This document shows, piece after piece, positions 43,744-52,642 of a DNA stretch of 64,000 bases. The notes under the pieces are model-generated. The model was not told the DNA's origin. It did no database searches and saw only the letters and a list, made by a program, of their open reading frames with translations. The stretch comes from Caulobacteraceae bacterium (GTDB lineage Bacteria; Pseudomonadota; Alphaproteobacteria; Caulobacterales; Caulobacteraceae): contig JAFBAO010000052.1 of NCBI GenBank assembly GCA_019247715.1, forward strand, positions 1 through 64,000. The letters are read 5' to 3'. How positions within the stretch are numbered: position 1 is the first letter of the stretch; each line of letters begins with the position of its first letter. A program made the position numbers and the translations under genes.

Positions 43744-45264
43744 CTAGTCGAGGTCCTCCACCGGCGTCGTCATCGCCCTCGGCGGGCGCATGAGCAGCAC
43801 CAGCGGAATCATCGAAAGGGCGCCCAGGCACATCAGCCGGAAGACATCCACGTAGCCGACCATGGCGGCCTGGCGCGTGATCTCGCGATTCAGCACCTCG
43901 AGGCCGCCGGCGGTCATCGGGTGCCCGGCCCCGGCCAAACCCGCGGCGAAGACCGGGCTGGAGGGTTGCACGTCGGCGGCCATGTCGGCATGGGCGACGG
44001 CGGCCTGATGGGTGAAGATCGCTTCCATGCCCGAAATGCCCACGCTGCGGCCAAGCCCGCGCACCAGCGAATAGACGCTGGTGGCCTCTCCTCGCAGTCG
44101 CGGGCTCACGGTGGCCAAGGCCAGCGTCGTTGTGGGGACCATCATCAGGCCCATGCCGACACCTTGAACGATCCCGGAGACGACGAAGGGGGTGGTGGTC
44201 ATGAGGAGGCTGAAGTGGCTCATCTGCAGCGTCGCCACGGCTGAGAGCGCAAGTCCCCCGGCGAGCAGCAGCCGGGTGTCGACACGACCTATGAGGCGGC
44301 CGACCACCAACACGGACAAGAACGAACCGACGCCCCGCGGCATCATCGTCAGCCCGGCGCCGAAGACCGTGTAGCCCATCAGCCCCTGCATCAGCGGTGG
44401 TTGCAGGGCCATGGTCGAGAACAGGACGATGCTGAGGACGACGCCGAACAGGTTGCCGGCGACGAAGTTGCGGTCAAGCACCAGAGCTCGATCGAAGAAC
44501 GGGTGCTGGGCGGTCAGTGTTCTAACGAGGAAGACGTAAAGTCCCGCCGCGGCGAACGCGGCTTCGGCCCAGATCTCCGGCGAATCGAACCAGTCCAGCA
44601 TCGGCCCGCGATCGAGGGCGAGCTGGAGCGCGCTGATGAAGATCCCCAACGCGCCGAAGCCCAGGAAGTCGAAGGGCCGCGCCTTTTCCGCTCGGTCGCG
44701 CGCCATGAACGCCACGACCCCGGCATAGGCCAGCACCCCCACCGGCAAATTGATGTAGAAGACCCACCGCCAGGAGAAGTTGTCGGTCAGCCAGCCGCCT
44801 ATCAGAGGGCCGAATATGGGCCCCAGCCAGATGCCGGCGCTCCACACCGCCATGACCGGTCCGAACTGGCGCGGCGGATAAAGGTCGAGCATCGTCGCTT
44901 GGGAGAGTGGCGCCATGGTGGCCCCGCAGGCGCCCTGCAGGAGCCGGAAGATCACCGCCTCGGCCAGGCTGTTGGCGATCCCGCAAAGCATCGAAGCGAT
45001 CGTGAAGCCCGCGATCGAGGCTAGGAAGATCGCCTTGCGGCCGAAGTGGGAAGACAACCATCCCGAGAGCGGCGTCGCGACGGTGGCCGCTACGATGTAG
45101 GAGGTGAGCACCCAGATCATCTGATCCTGGGAAGCCGAGAAGCTGCCCTGCATGTGCGGCAGGGCGACGTTGGCGATGGTCGTGTCCAGAGACGTCATCA
45201 CCGTCGCCAGCATCAGAGCGCCGGTGATCGGCAGGCGGTTGGCGATGTCCTGGGCCGCAGCCAT
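43744..45264 (-). CDS. MFS transporter, DHA2 (EmrB/QacA) type, 14 TM
   Basis: 506 aa from ATG 45264, just ahead of TM1. TM1 motif LDTTIANVALPHMQGSFSAS and WVLTSYIVAATVATPLSGWL, HFGRKAIF, and the TM5 region GPIFGPLIGGWL are diagnostic. It resembles the exporter at 7798-9381 through the whole length (both end with HADM/HASM and EITRQA segments), so the two are probably paralogues. It would expel hydrophobic compounds. The membrane-fusion partner is absent. Confidence 0.9.
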   Translation of the reverse strand: MAAAQDIANRLPITGALMLATVMTSLDTTIANVALPHMQGSFSASQDQMIWVLTSYIVAATVATPLSGWLSSHFGRKAIFLASIAGFTIASMLCGIANSLAEAVIFRLLQGACGATMAPLSQATMLDLYPPRQFGPVMAVWSAGIWLGPIFGPLIGGWLTDNFSWRWVFYINLPVGVLAYAGVVAFMARDRAEKARPFDFLGFGALGIFISALQLALDRGPMLDWFDSPEIWAEAAFAAAGLYVFLVRTLTAQHPFFDRALVLDRNFVAGNLFGVVLSIVLFSTMALQPPLMQGLMGYTVFGAGLTMMPRGVGSFLSVLVVGRLIGRVDTRLLLAGGLALSAVATLQMSHFSLLMTTTPFVVSGIVQGVGMGLMMVPTTTLALATVSPRLRGEATSVYSLVRGLGRSVGISGMEAIFTHQAAVAHADMAADVQPSSPVFAAGLAGAGHPMTAGGLEVLNREITRQAAMVGYVDVFRLMCLGALSMIPLVLLMRPPRAMTTPVEDLD

Positions 45265-45444
45265 GCAGTTGCGGCCTAAGGCGCGCCCGCCTGCGATGCA
45301 AGGGCGGGGCTTCCTGCCGCGCCCGGCGCACAAGCTTGTCACCGGCAACGGCCGGCCTGAAGGCGAACAAAGGGAGGGGCGACAATATTGGAGTCGTCCA
45401 TCCCATGGACGGCGTGCTCGGATAGGGTGGCGGAGGAGGATCTC

Positions 45445-46761
45445 ATGAGCGAAGCGCTCGAGCGCCACATGATGGAGAAGTTCACGCCGGAGAAGCTGGC
45501 GCGAATGCGGCGGCGGATCGGGATACCCGCCCGCCCGACGACGGTCGAACCGTTCAACCGCGTGTCGAGCGAAGACACCATCCGCCACTACGTGAACGGC
45601 GGCGGGGACGACAATCCGCTCTTCTGCGACCCGGAGCAGGCGAAGACGACTCGCTGGGGCGGCGTTATCGCGCCGATCACCTACCTCAACACCATGGGGG
45701 AGAAGGATCCCGACACCCCGGCCTGGACCCCCGAGCAGGCCGAGGCCATGGGCGGCGGCGACCCCTTGCGCGGCATCCACGCCTTCATGTCCGGCGCCAC
45801 CTGGGAGTGCTACCGGCCGATCCGCCCGAACCGGCGGATGCTCAGCCGTCACGCCCTGGTCGGGGTCATCGAAAAGCAGAGCGCCTTCGCCGACCGCTCG
45901 GTGCTGCTGCCCTCGGGCCGCGCCTACCGCGACGCGAGCGTGGATGGCGCCCCCGGGGACCTGATCGCCTGGCGCGAGGTGCTGATGATCCACACCGAAC
46001 GCGACACGGCGGCGAAGAAGGGCAAGTACGCGGGGATAGAGCGGCCTGTCTATACGCCAAAGGAGATCGCCGAGATCGACGAGGCCTATGCGAACGAGTT
46101 CCGCCGCGGGGCCGACATCCTCTTCTGGGAGGACGTGGAGGCAGGGCCGCTGCCGCTGATGGTGAAGGGGCCGCTCACCGTCACCGACATCATCTTCTGG
46201 CACCAGGGCGGCAACGAGCGGGCCTACGGCCTGTCGCCGCTGAGGCTCGCCTGGAAGAACCGTCAGCGGATCCCGGCCTTCTACCTGCCGAACGAATTCG
46301 GCGCCTGGGACGCCGCGCAACGCTGTCACTGGGACGACGCCCTGGCCCAGGCGGTGGGCAATCCCTTCGCCTACGACTATGGCGCGATGCGCGAAGCCTG
46401 GCTCGTCCAGTACGTCAACAACTGGATCGGAGACGACGGCTGGCTCTGGCGTTTCCACGGCGAGATGCGCCGGTTCAACTACATCGGCGACACCACCTGG
46501 ATCCGCGGCGAGGTCACGGGCAAGCGCGAGGTCGACGGCGGCCGTTTCGCCGTCGATCTCGCCCTGCGCGGAGAGAACCAGCGAGGCGAGACCTCGACGG
46601 TGGGCTGGGCCACCGTGCTGCTGCCTTCACGCCGCCACGGCGCGGTGAAGCTGCCGGACCCGCCAGAGGGCGTCCAAACCATCCACGAGCTCTTCGAGGC
46701 CAAGGTCGCCGCCTACCGCAGCGGCGAGCAGCACGCCTGGCCGCCGCCCGCCGCCGGCTAG
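45445..46761 (+). CDS. MaoC/FAS1_DH-like double hot-dog protein
   Basis: 438 aa from ATG 45445 with GGAGGAGGA. The N-terminal half carries SSEDTIRHYVNGGGDDNPLFCD and WGGVIAPITYLNTM, as in FAS1_DH_region hydratase domains. The second half has GPLTVTDIIFWHQGGNERAYGLSPL and ends in a hot-dog-like TSTVGWATVLLP strand. The hydratase motif D-x-NP-x-H is DDNPLFCD here, so the His is Phe; the catalytic site may be different or lost. It probably acts on an enoyl-CoA. The Gfo/Idh/MocA gene follows by 29 nt. Confidence 0.75.
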   Translation: MSEALERHMMEKFTPEKLARMRRRIGIPARPTTVEPFNRVSSEDTIRHYVNGGGDDNPLFCDPEQAKTTRWGGVIAPITYLNTMGEKDPDTPAWTPEQAEAMGGGDPLRGIHAFMSGATWECYRPIRPNRRMLSRHALVGVIEKQSAFADRSVLLPSGRAYRDASVDGAPGDLIAWREVLMIHTERDTAAKKGKYAGIERPVYTPKEIAEIDEAYANEFRRGADILFWEDVEAGPLPLMVKGPLTVTDIIFWHQGGNERAYGLSPLRLAWKNRQRIPAFYLPNEFGAWDAAQRCHWDDALAQAVGNPFAYDYGAMREAWLVQYVNNWIGDDGWLWRFHGEMRRFNYIGDTTWIRGEVTGKREVDGGRFAVDLALRGENQRGETSTVGWATVLLPSRRHGAVKLPDPPEGVQTIHELFEAKVAAYRSGEQHAWPPPAAG

Positions 46762-46790
46762 CGTTCCACTTTTAGCGTGCTACGCTGACG

Positions 46791-47816
46791 GTGGTTTCCT
46801 CTGAGGCGCAGGCGCTGGAAGACCTTCGGATCGGCATCCTCGGCGCGTCCTCCGTCGCTGAATATGCGGTGATCGAGCCTTCCACGCGCCGAACCGGCAT
46901 CACCGTCGTGGGCCTCGGCTCGCGCGATCCGGCGGCGGCGGCCGACTACGCCAGGCGCCTTTCCATCGCCCGCGTCACCTCTTACGACGAACTTATCGCC
47001 GATCCGCACGTCGAGGCGGTTTACGTCGGCCTGCCGAACGCCCTGCACGCCGAGTGGACCATCCGGGCGCTCGAGGCCGGCAAGTCGGTGCTCTGCGAAA
47101 AGCCGCTCGCCTCGAACGCCGCCGAAGCGCGGGCCATGTTCGCCGCCGCCGCGAGCCAAAGGCTGCTGCTCATGGAGGCGCTGCACTGGCGCTGGCATCC
47201 GCTGGCCCGGATGGTCGCCGAGACGGTCGGCGCGGGGCGGTTGGGAACAATCCGCGAAGCGAGCGCCCGCTTCCTGATTCCGGGACGCGGGGAGCCCTGG
47301 GCGCAAGGGTTCCGATCGAAGTACGCGCTGGGCGGCGGCGCCGCCATGGACGCCGGCGCCTATTGCCTCGACTTCCTGCGCTATGTGCTGGGCGAGCCGC
47401 TCGGCGTGCGCTGGGCCCGGGCCGTGGAGGCCGCGCGCCAGGTGGACGAGGAGATGGAGGCGGAGCTGGCCTTCGCGGGCGGCGCGGTCGGACGGCTGCA
47501 TGTCTCCCACGTCCACGACGGCCCCTATGTCATCGACGCCGAGATCCGGGGCGAGAAGGGGGCCATGCGGATCCAGAACCCGTTCCTGCCCCATTGGGGA
47601 CACCGCGTGGAGCTCAAGATCGAGGGTGTGGCGCAAGCGGTCGAGTGCGACCTGACTCCGACCTACGATTTCCAGGCGCGCGGGTTCGCCGCCGCCGCCC
47701 GGGGGGAGGGGGACAACCTTTCCCCGCCCGCCAACTCGCTGGCCAACATGCGCGCCATGGACGCCCTTTATGAAGCGGCGGGGCTCAGGATCCGGGGCCT
47801 GAAAGGCTCAGGTTGA
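46791..47816 (+). CDS. Gfo/Idh/MocA family oxidoreductase
   Basis: 341 aa from GTG 46791. N-terminal Rossmann GILGASSVAEYA, then the EKP motif in CEKPLASNAAE and the C-terminal substrate domain with ALGGGAAMDAGAYCLDFLRY, where the usual catalytic pair lies. It oxidises a sugar or alcohol with NAD(P). The start has no clear ribosome site, so leaderless or coupled initiation is possible. Its last nine bases overlap the convergent SDR gene. Confidence 0.9.
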   Translation: MVSSEAQALEDLRIGILGASSVAEYAVIEPSTRRTGITVVGLGSRDPAAAADYARRLSIARVTSYDELIADPHVEAVYVGLPNALHAEWTIRALEAGKSVLCEKPLASNAAEARAMFAAAASQRLLLMEALHWRWHPLARMVAETVGAGRLGTIREASARFLIPGRGEPWAQGFRSKYALGGGAAMDAGAYCLDFLRYVLGEPLGVRWARAVEAARQVDEEMEAELAFAGGAVGRLHVSHVHDGPYVIDAEIRGEKGAMRIQNPFLPHWGHRVELKIEGVAQAVECDLTPTYDFQARGFAAAARGEGDNLSPPANSLANMRAMDALYEAAGLRIRGLKGSG

Positions 47817-48695
47817 AGCTTCCTGCGCCGCCTTGCCGTCCGCGGCCCGGGCGGCCTGGCGAATGGCGGCCCATTCGGCGTCGCCGTAGCTCGCCATGAA
47901 GGAGAAGTTGGCGCCGGTCGCCAGGTGTGCGCCGCCATCCAGGCAGATCATCTCGCCGGTGAGGTAGGGGCTGGCGTCGCTCACCAGGAAGGCCGCGAGG
48001 TTGGTGAGCTCCTCCATTTCGCCGATCCGGCCGGACGGGTTGCGCTCGATGGCGATCCCCGCCCGGCCCGCGTCCCCGCCCATGGTGCGCTCGACGGCGC
48101 CGGGGGTCGGAAAGGCGCCCGGCGCGATGGCGTTCAAACGCACGCCGTAGGGCCCCCACTCGATCGCGAGCGAGCGGGTCATGGCGAGCACCCCGGCCTT
48201 GGACATGGCCGACGGCGTCATGAAGGGCGTCCCGTTCAGCACCCAGGTCGCCAGGATCGAGACGATGCTGCCGCCGCGCCAACCGCCGGCCAGCCAGCGC
48301 TTGCCCACCGCCTGCGTCACATAGAAACTGCCGCGAAAGACGATGTCGGCGATGGCGTTGAAGCCCCGCGGGCTGAGGTCCTTGGTCCGCGCTGCGAAGT
48401 TGCCGGCGGCGTTGTTGACGAGCCCGGTGAGCGGCGCCTGAGCGAATAGCGCCTCCACCAGCCGGTCCACCGCATCCGCATCCCGGATGTCGCACGAGCG
48501 CCAGAAGGGTCGGGCGCGCCCGAGGGCGGCAATCTCCTCGGCGGTCTCGCGTAGCGGCTGCTCGCGCCTGCCGATGATCGCCACCTGCGCACCCAGGCTC
48601 GCGAACTTCAGCGCCATCTCCCGGCCGAGCCCCGTGCCCCCGCCGGTCACCAGGATGCGCTTGCCCTCCAGCAGGTCGTCACGGAAAGGGTTCAT
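47808..48695 (-). CDS. 2,4-dienoyl-CoA reductase-like SDR
   Basis: 295 aa from ATG 48695. TGGGTGLG at the cofactor loop, NNAAGNF, and a PSAMSKAGV active segment without the normal Tyr of YxxxK but with the Lys, as in NADPH-dependent 2,4-dienoyl-CoA reductases (DECR), where other residues act. The Asn-Ala-Ala-Gly-Asn-Phe motif is also typical. This suits removal of double bonds in beta-oxidation of unsaturated acyl-CoA, and supports that role for the cluster. It converges with the Gfo/Idh/MocA gene. Confidence 0.85.
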   Translation of the reverse strand: MNPFRDDLLEGKRILVTGGGTGLGREMALKFASLGAQVAIIGRREQPLRETAEEIAALGRARPFWRSCDIRDADAVDRLVEALFAQAPLTGLVNNAAGNFAARTKDLSPRGFNAIADIVFRGSFYVTQAVGKRWLAGGWRGGSIVSILATWVLNGTPFMTPSAMSKAGVLAMTRSLAIEWGPYGVRLNAIAPGAFPTPGAVERTMGGDAGRAGIAIERNPSGRIGEMEELTNLAAFLVSDASPYLTGEMICLDGGAHLATGANFSFMASYGDAEWAAIRQAARAADGKAAQEAST

Positions 48696-48697
48696 CG

Positions 48698-48738
48698 CCT
48701 AACTTGCTCTCCGGCGTTCAATAAGCCGAGATGTTAGG
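48698..48738. promoter_or_regulatory. Possible operator in divergent region
   Basis: The inverted hexamers CCTAAC (48698-48703) and GTTAGG (48733-48738) are separated by 29 bases in the gap between the dienoyl reductase-like gene (minus) and the hot-dog-like gene (plus). The spacing is wide for one protein site, so this is a weak candidate. Confidence 0.3.
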
Positions 48739-48801
48739 GCAAAACCGCAGCGGGCCTCAGGAACAATCGAGGTTCGGTCGGCAACCAAGCGGAGGACGGC
48801 G

Positions 48802-49689
48802 ATGGCGCAAGCGGGCGAGGACGTGCTGATCGGCCCTGCGCGCACGGTCCTGAACCACCTTGAATCGAGCATCCACAATCCGGAGGCCGCCAGCCGGCTG
48901 GGCTTTCGAGGCGCCGCCGTCGATGGCCGATATTATCTGGACGTCTTCGCGCCCCTGCTCGTTCAAACCTACGGCCAGGCGTGGTGCGAGCGTGGCGCGC
49001 TTTCGATCTACTATCTGAACGTCGTCGTCACCGGCGAGGCCATTCAGGCCGTCGTGAAGCGGCCGCCGGCGCCCGGCGCGCAGACCCGCGTTTTCGCCCG
49101 TCCGCCCGACGACGCCGCCATCGTCACCTGCCAGGGGACCGCATCCCTCGGCGACCACGCGCGCTCGGAGCTGGCGACGTACGACTTCCGGTTGTCCGAC
49201 GACGCGGACCTGCGCATGCTGAAGGGCGTCAAGCCCGGCAAGAGCATGGGCGAGGCGGACGCGGTCGTCGCGCGCGAGGCCCAGGCGGCCGAAATCGACG
49301 CTAAGGTCATCAACGAGGCTGGCGAATGGCACCGCGAGCGCTCCCCCTGGGGTGGTCCGATCGCCACCATCAGCTCCACGACGAGCCTGGTGTTCAAGCT
49401 GTTCTCAGGGAGTTTCGAGCGGATCAGCCCCGGGATCGGCATGCCGGCCGGGATGAACGGGGCGATCGAAGTCGCCTACCTGGAGGGTCCGGTGTTCCTC
49501 GACCGTCCTTACAAGGTCTCAGGCGAAGTCATCGGCGTCGGCCAGAGCCCCAAGACCGAGTATTGCCTGTGGGACGCCAAGGTGCGCGACGAGAAAGGAC
49601 GGACGGTGGCGCGCATGCGCCACCTGCAGCGCTTCCTGAAGGCGAGCTCGCCGCTCTATCCCGAACTCAGCCCGCAAGACGCCGGCTGA
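48802..49689 (+). CDS. Hot-dog/MaoC-like protein of unknown function
   Basis: 295 aa from ATG 48802 with GGAGG. The sequence falls into two halves with similar layout: a first with SRLGFRGAAVDGRYYLDVF, resembling the substrate-tunnel part of MaoC-type hydratases, and a second with ERSPWGGPIATISS and MNGAIEVAYLEGPVFLDRPYKVSGEVIGVG, a hot-dog-like strand set. No active-site Asp/His can be fixed. It lies divergent from the dienoyl-CoA reductase-like gene. An enoyl-CoA hydratase or thioesterase role is a guess from the context. Confidence 0.55.
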   Translation: MAQAGEDVLIGPARTVLNHLESSIHNPEAASRLGFRGAAVDGRYYLDVFAPLLVQTYGQAWCERGALSIYYLNVVVTGEAIQAVVKRPPAPGAQTRVFARPPDDAAIVTCQGTASLGDHARSELATYDFRLSDDADLRMLKGVKPGKSMGEADAVVAREAQAAEIDAKVINEAGEWHRERSPWGGPIATISSTTSLVFKLFSGSFERISPGIGMPAGMNGAIEVAYLEGPVFLDRPYKVSGEVIGVGQSPKTEYCLWDAKVRDEKGRTVARMRHLQRFLKASSPLYPELSPQDAG

Positions 49690-49713
49690 ACCGGCCGAGC
49701 GTGGCGATGGCGT

Positions 49714-51426
49714 TCAGCGGAGACGAGCGTTGTTACGGATCAGGTTGTGTCTCGCCGTCGTCTCGTCGACGGCGACAGCTCCGCGCAGGATATTGCCCGT
49801 GAAGACGTTCCCTCGGCAGGTTCCTGAAAAGCCAAGAGCGCCCGTGGGATAGACGCAACCGATCGAGAAGCAGCCGCCGATCGAATTGTTGAACCGGATC
49901 GCCTCGACGGCCGAGGTTCCCCTGAAGCGGACGTTGCGCAAGCCGTTCTCCCGGTTGCCTGCGAGCAGGTTGCCCTCGATCCAGGCCCACCGTGCGCAGG
50001 TCATGGCCTCGTACTCGCCGCCCTCGACGACCACTCCGCTCGACGGGAAACTCGCGTCGGCGGTGGTTCCGATCAGGATCAGATGGCTGCTGTCGAAGGT
50101 GGGCGAGCGGATCTTGCCACGGCAGTTCCTGAACACGACGTCCTGGCAGTCGCCGGTCTGAATGATCGGATTGGTGAGCGTGGTCCCGCCGAAGTCGAAC
50201 TCGCAGTTCTCATAGAGAACATGCCGGGCGCGCTCCTGGAGACCAAGGCCCTCGGCCGGCGCCACGCCCCTCATCGGCTTGAAGATGAATTTGCTGTCGC
50301 GGGCGCGCGTTCGCAGACTGTTGTGCGATTGCTCCCCGGCGGTTTCCGAGAAGTAGGAGACGCAGGACTCCCAGTCGACGTGCTGAAAGCAGTTCCCGTA
50401 GGTCACGCTCGCCCGGCTGCTGACGGTCAGGCGGACGAAACGGACGCTGCGGCAGGCGCTGTCCGAGATCCAGAAGTGAGGGGTCTCGATATCGAGATCC
50501 GAAAGGCTCGCGTCGCTGTAGAAGAAGAGCGGGACGCCGTTCCGACCGTTGACGCTCGCCAGGCGGGCGACGCCGCCGACGAAGCTCACGTCGATGGGCC
50601 GCCTGAAGACAAGCGTCGCCCCGACGACGGCCTCGACCTCGTTCAGGATGGCGTAGTTGGGAATGCTGAACGACCCGGTCGTTCCCGTAGCGCTCGAGGC
50701 GATCAGGACTTGATCGCCGACGGCGAAAGCGGCTGCGTGGGCGGGGTCGCGCAACGTCGCCCGGCGGCCGGCCGCGATCGCGCCGCAGTCCCGGTAGGTC
50801 AGCTCTTGCGTGAAGGCCGGATGGAAGTTTCCTGGCAAGAACACTTGCTGGACGCCGGCCCCGCCCTCCGCGACCAGGTTCTTAATCTTGGGTCGTCGGG
50901 CGTCCCCCTGCAGCGAAACGCCGGGCAGGAGCGGGATCGGGGAGGTCACGTTGTAGTAGGCGCCCGCTTCTGCGGGCCCTTCGCGGGTCCTGAAGAACAG
51001 GGTTCCGCCCCCGCCTTTGTGGAGGAAGGCGACGGCGCCGGCGATGGCGGCGGTATCGTCGCTTGCGGCCCCTAGCCCCCTCGCGCCGAACTGGCATGCG
51101 TCGGGGAAGGCCTCGTCGATCCGCCACCACCGGCGGTTGGCGCTCCGCGCGGTCCCGACGTCGGCGCCCCCGGCGGGAGGATCTACCGCCACGTAGTCGG
51201 CGCCGCCCGCCCGGTCGCCTGGGTGATAGCCGGCGGTCCGGATGCGCGCCGTTCCCTCCGGAATGCTCAGGCGTGGAATGTCCTCGAACGCCCCGATCGC
51301 CATGGTCCCCGGTGGAAGCGGAACATTCGGCGCCGCGGACTCGCGTTTCGGAGCAAGGTTCATGGCGGCCGCGCCGGCGCTGAGGAAAGCCGCGATCAAC
51401 TGGCGTCGGGTGCTTTTCGGCGGCAT
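49714..51426 (-). CDS. Tat-exported right-handed beta-helix (pectate-lyase-like) protein
   Basis: 570 aa from the ATG at 51426. The N-terminus MPPKSTRRQLIAAFLSAGAAA has the twin Arg at residues 7-8 followed by a hydrophobic stretch, a Tat-type signal. After a ~80-residue region comes CQFGARGLGAASDDTAAIAGAVAFL, the start of the pectate-lyase superfamily domain (PF12708), then many strands with VVFRNCRG and VVEGGEYEA repeats, typical of parallel beta-helix coils. No catalytic Asp is recognisable. It may be a periplasmic polysaccharide-binding or lyase-like protein. It is out of place among the catabolic genes and is not obviously linked to them. Confidence 0.75.
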   Translation of the reverse strand: MPPKSTRRQLIAAFLSAGAAAMNLAPKRESAAPNVPLPPGTMAIGAFEDIPRLSIPEGTARIRTAGYHPGDRAGGADYVAVDPPAGGADVGTARSANRRWWRIDEAFPDACQFGARGLGAASDDTAAIAGAVAFLHKGGGGTLFFRTREGPAEAGAYYNVTSPIPLLPGVSLQGDARRPKIKNLVAEGGAGVQQVFLPGNFHPAFTQELTYRDCGAIAAGRRATLRDPAHAAAFAVGDQVLIASSATGTTGSFSIPNYAILNEVEAVVGATLVFRRPIDVSFVGGVARLASVNGRNGVPLFFYSDASLSDLDIETPHFWISDSACRSVRFVRLTVSSRASVTYGNCFQHVDWESCVSYFSETAGEQSHNSLRTRARDSKFIFKPMRGVAPAEGLGLQERARHVLYENCEFDFGGTTLTNPIIQTGDCQDVVFRNCRGKIRSPTFDSSHLILIGTTADASFPSSGVVVEGGEYEAMTCARWAWIEGNLLAGNRENGLRNVRFRGTSAVEAIRFNNSIGGCFSIGCVYPTGALGFSGTCRGNVFTGNILRGAVAVDETTARHNLIRNNARLR

Positions 51427-51739
51427 GGAGAAGCGTTGGCGTCCGGCCTGCGATATGCGGACCCTATTGCAGCCGGGTCAAATGGTCCGAGAGGCTTGGG
51501 CGAGTTGACGCGCTACCCCGACCGGCTCGGCGAAATTGGGCTCGCGTCCGGCGCGTGAACCAGCGACCCAAGGGCGGCCGAGTGGCGGCGCCCGTCAGGA
51601 GAATGCTAGAACGTCTGCGCCTCGGGGCGGGGAGGGGCGGTGGCGAGAGCCCCGGCGGGCCCCTAGGTCTTTGGGCCGGTCTCCCGAGCGGGGCTCGACC
51701 GCCGTAAGAGGAATTCAGACGGGAGAGGGAGGCGCGCCG
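51427..51739. promoter_or_regulatory. Divergent intergenic region
   Basis: About 310 bases between the beta-helix gene (minus) and the enoyl-CoA hydratase (plus). I see no clear promoter, hairpin or small gene. The ribosome site GAGAGGGAGG of the hydratase is at its right end. Confidence 0.3.
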
Positions 51740-52549
51740 ATGGCGTCGACTGAGGACGAATCGGATCAGGAAGCGCTGCGGATCGAATTGGCCGACGGCG
51801 TCGCGACGCTCACCTTGGATTTCCCGTCGAAACGCAACGCGATCGGCAACGACACCGCGCTCGAATACGCGGAATTCTTTCGCGCGGCGACGACGAATCC
51901 GGCGGTGCGGTCCATCCTGGTGACGAGCACCGGCGCCGATTTCAGCGTCGGCGGGGGCGCCGGGCGCAATCCGGGACCGCTGCCGCGCACGGCGATCGAC
52001 TATCGCTTCGTCTCGCGCCCGCACATCGAGATGTTTCGCGCGATGTGGGAGACCGAAAAGCCGGTGGTCAGCGCCGTGAACGGCGCGGTCGCCGGCGTCG
52101 GCTGGCTGTTGGCCCTGCTCGCCGACCTGGTCGTGGCGGTGAAGGGGAGCCGCTGGACGCATGTCTTCGTCAGCCGGGCGATGATCCCGCACGCGGGCGA
52201 CGCCTTCTACCTTCCCCGGATCATTCCCTTCCATCGCCTGAACGAGATCGCGCTCCTAGGCGACGCCGTGACGGCGGACACGCTGAGCCAATGGGGGGTG
52301 ATCAACCGGCTGGTCGAGCCCGACGAGTTGTTGCCGACCGCCCTGGATCTCGCCCGCCGACTGGCGCGGCAGCCTACCCGCAGCCTGGGGCTGGCGAAGC
52401 GGCACTACCGGCGGTCGCTGGAGGCCGATTGGGCGACGATGTTGCGCGAAGAGATGGCCGGCCAGGCTTTGAACTGGACCACCGCCGATGGAGCGGAGAT
52501 GGCCAAGGCCATGGCCGAGGGCCGCAAGCCGGTTTTCACCGGGGAGTAG
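51740..52549 (+). CDS. Enoyl-CoA hydratase/isomerase family protein
   Basis: 269 aa from ATG 51740. Crotonase fold: VATLTLDFPSKRNAIGND, FSVGGGAGRN at the first oxyanion-hole turn, and the loop KPVVSAVNGAVAGVGWLLALLADLVVA, where the second oxyanion Gly lies. The two catalytic Glu of classic hydratase are not clearly present, so an isomerase or other crotonase function is possible. It begins a region of oxidative enzymes and points at the GMC gene. Confidence 0.88.
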   Translation: MASTEDESDQEALRIELADGVATLTLDFPSKRNAIGNDTALEYAEFFRAATTNPAVRSILVTSTGADFSVGGGAGRNPGPLPRTAIDYRFVSRPHIEMFRAMWETEKPVVSAVNGAVAGVGWLLALLADLVVAVKGSRWTHVFVSRAMIPHAGDAFYLPRIIPFHRLNEIALLGDAVTADTLSQWGVINRLVEPDELLPTALDLARRLARQPTRSLGLAKRHYRRSLEADWATMLREEMAGQALNWTTADGAEMAKAMAEGRKPVFTGE

Positions 52550-52642
52550 CCTGCGGGGGCGCGGCCGCCGACCCGGTTCGCGGGCGTCGGCGCCATGCTT
52601 CGCACTTAGTCGGCGCCGACCTGAAGGTCGTCGCGCTGCTGA

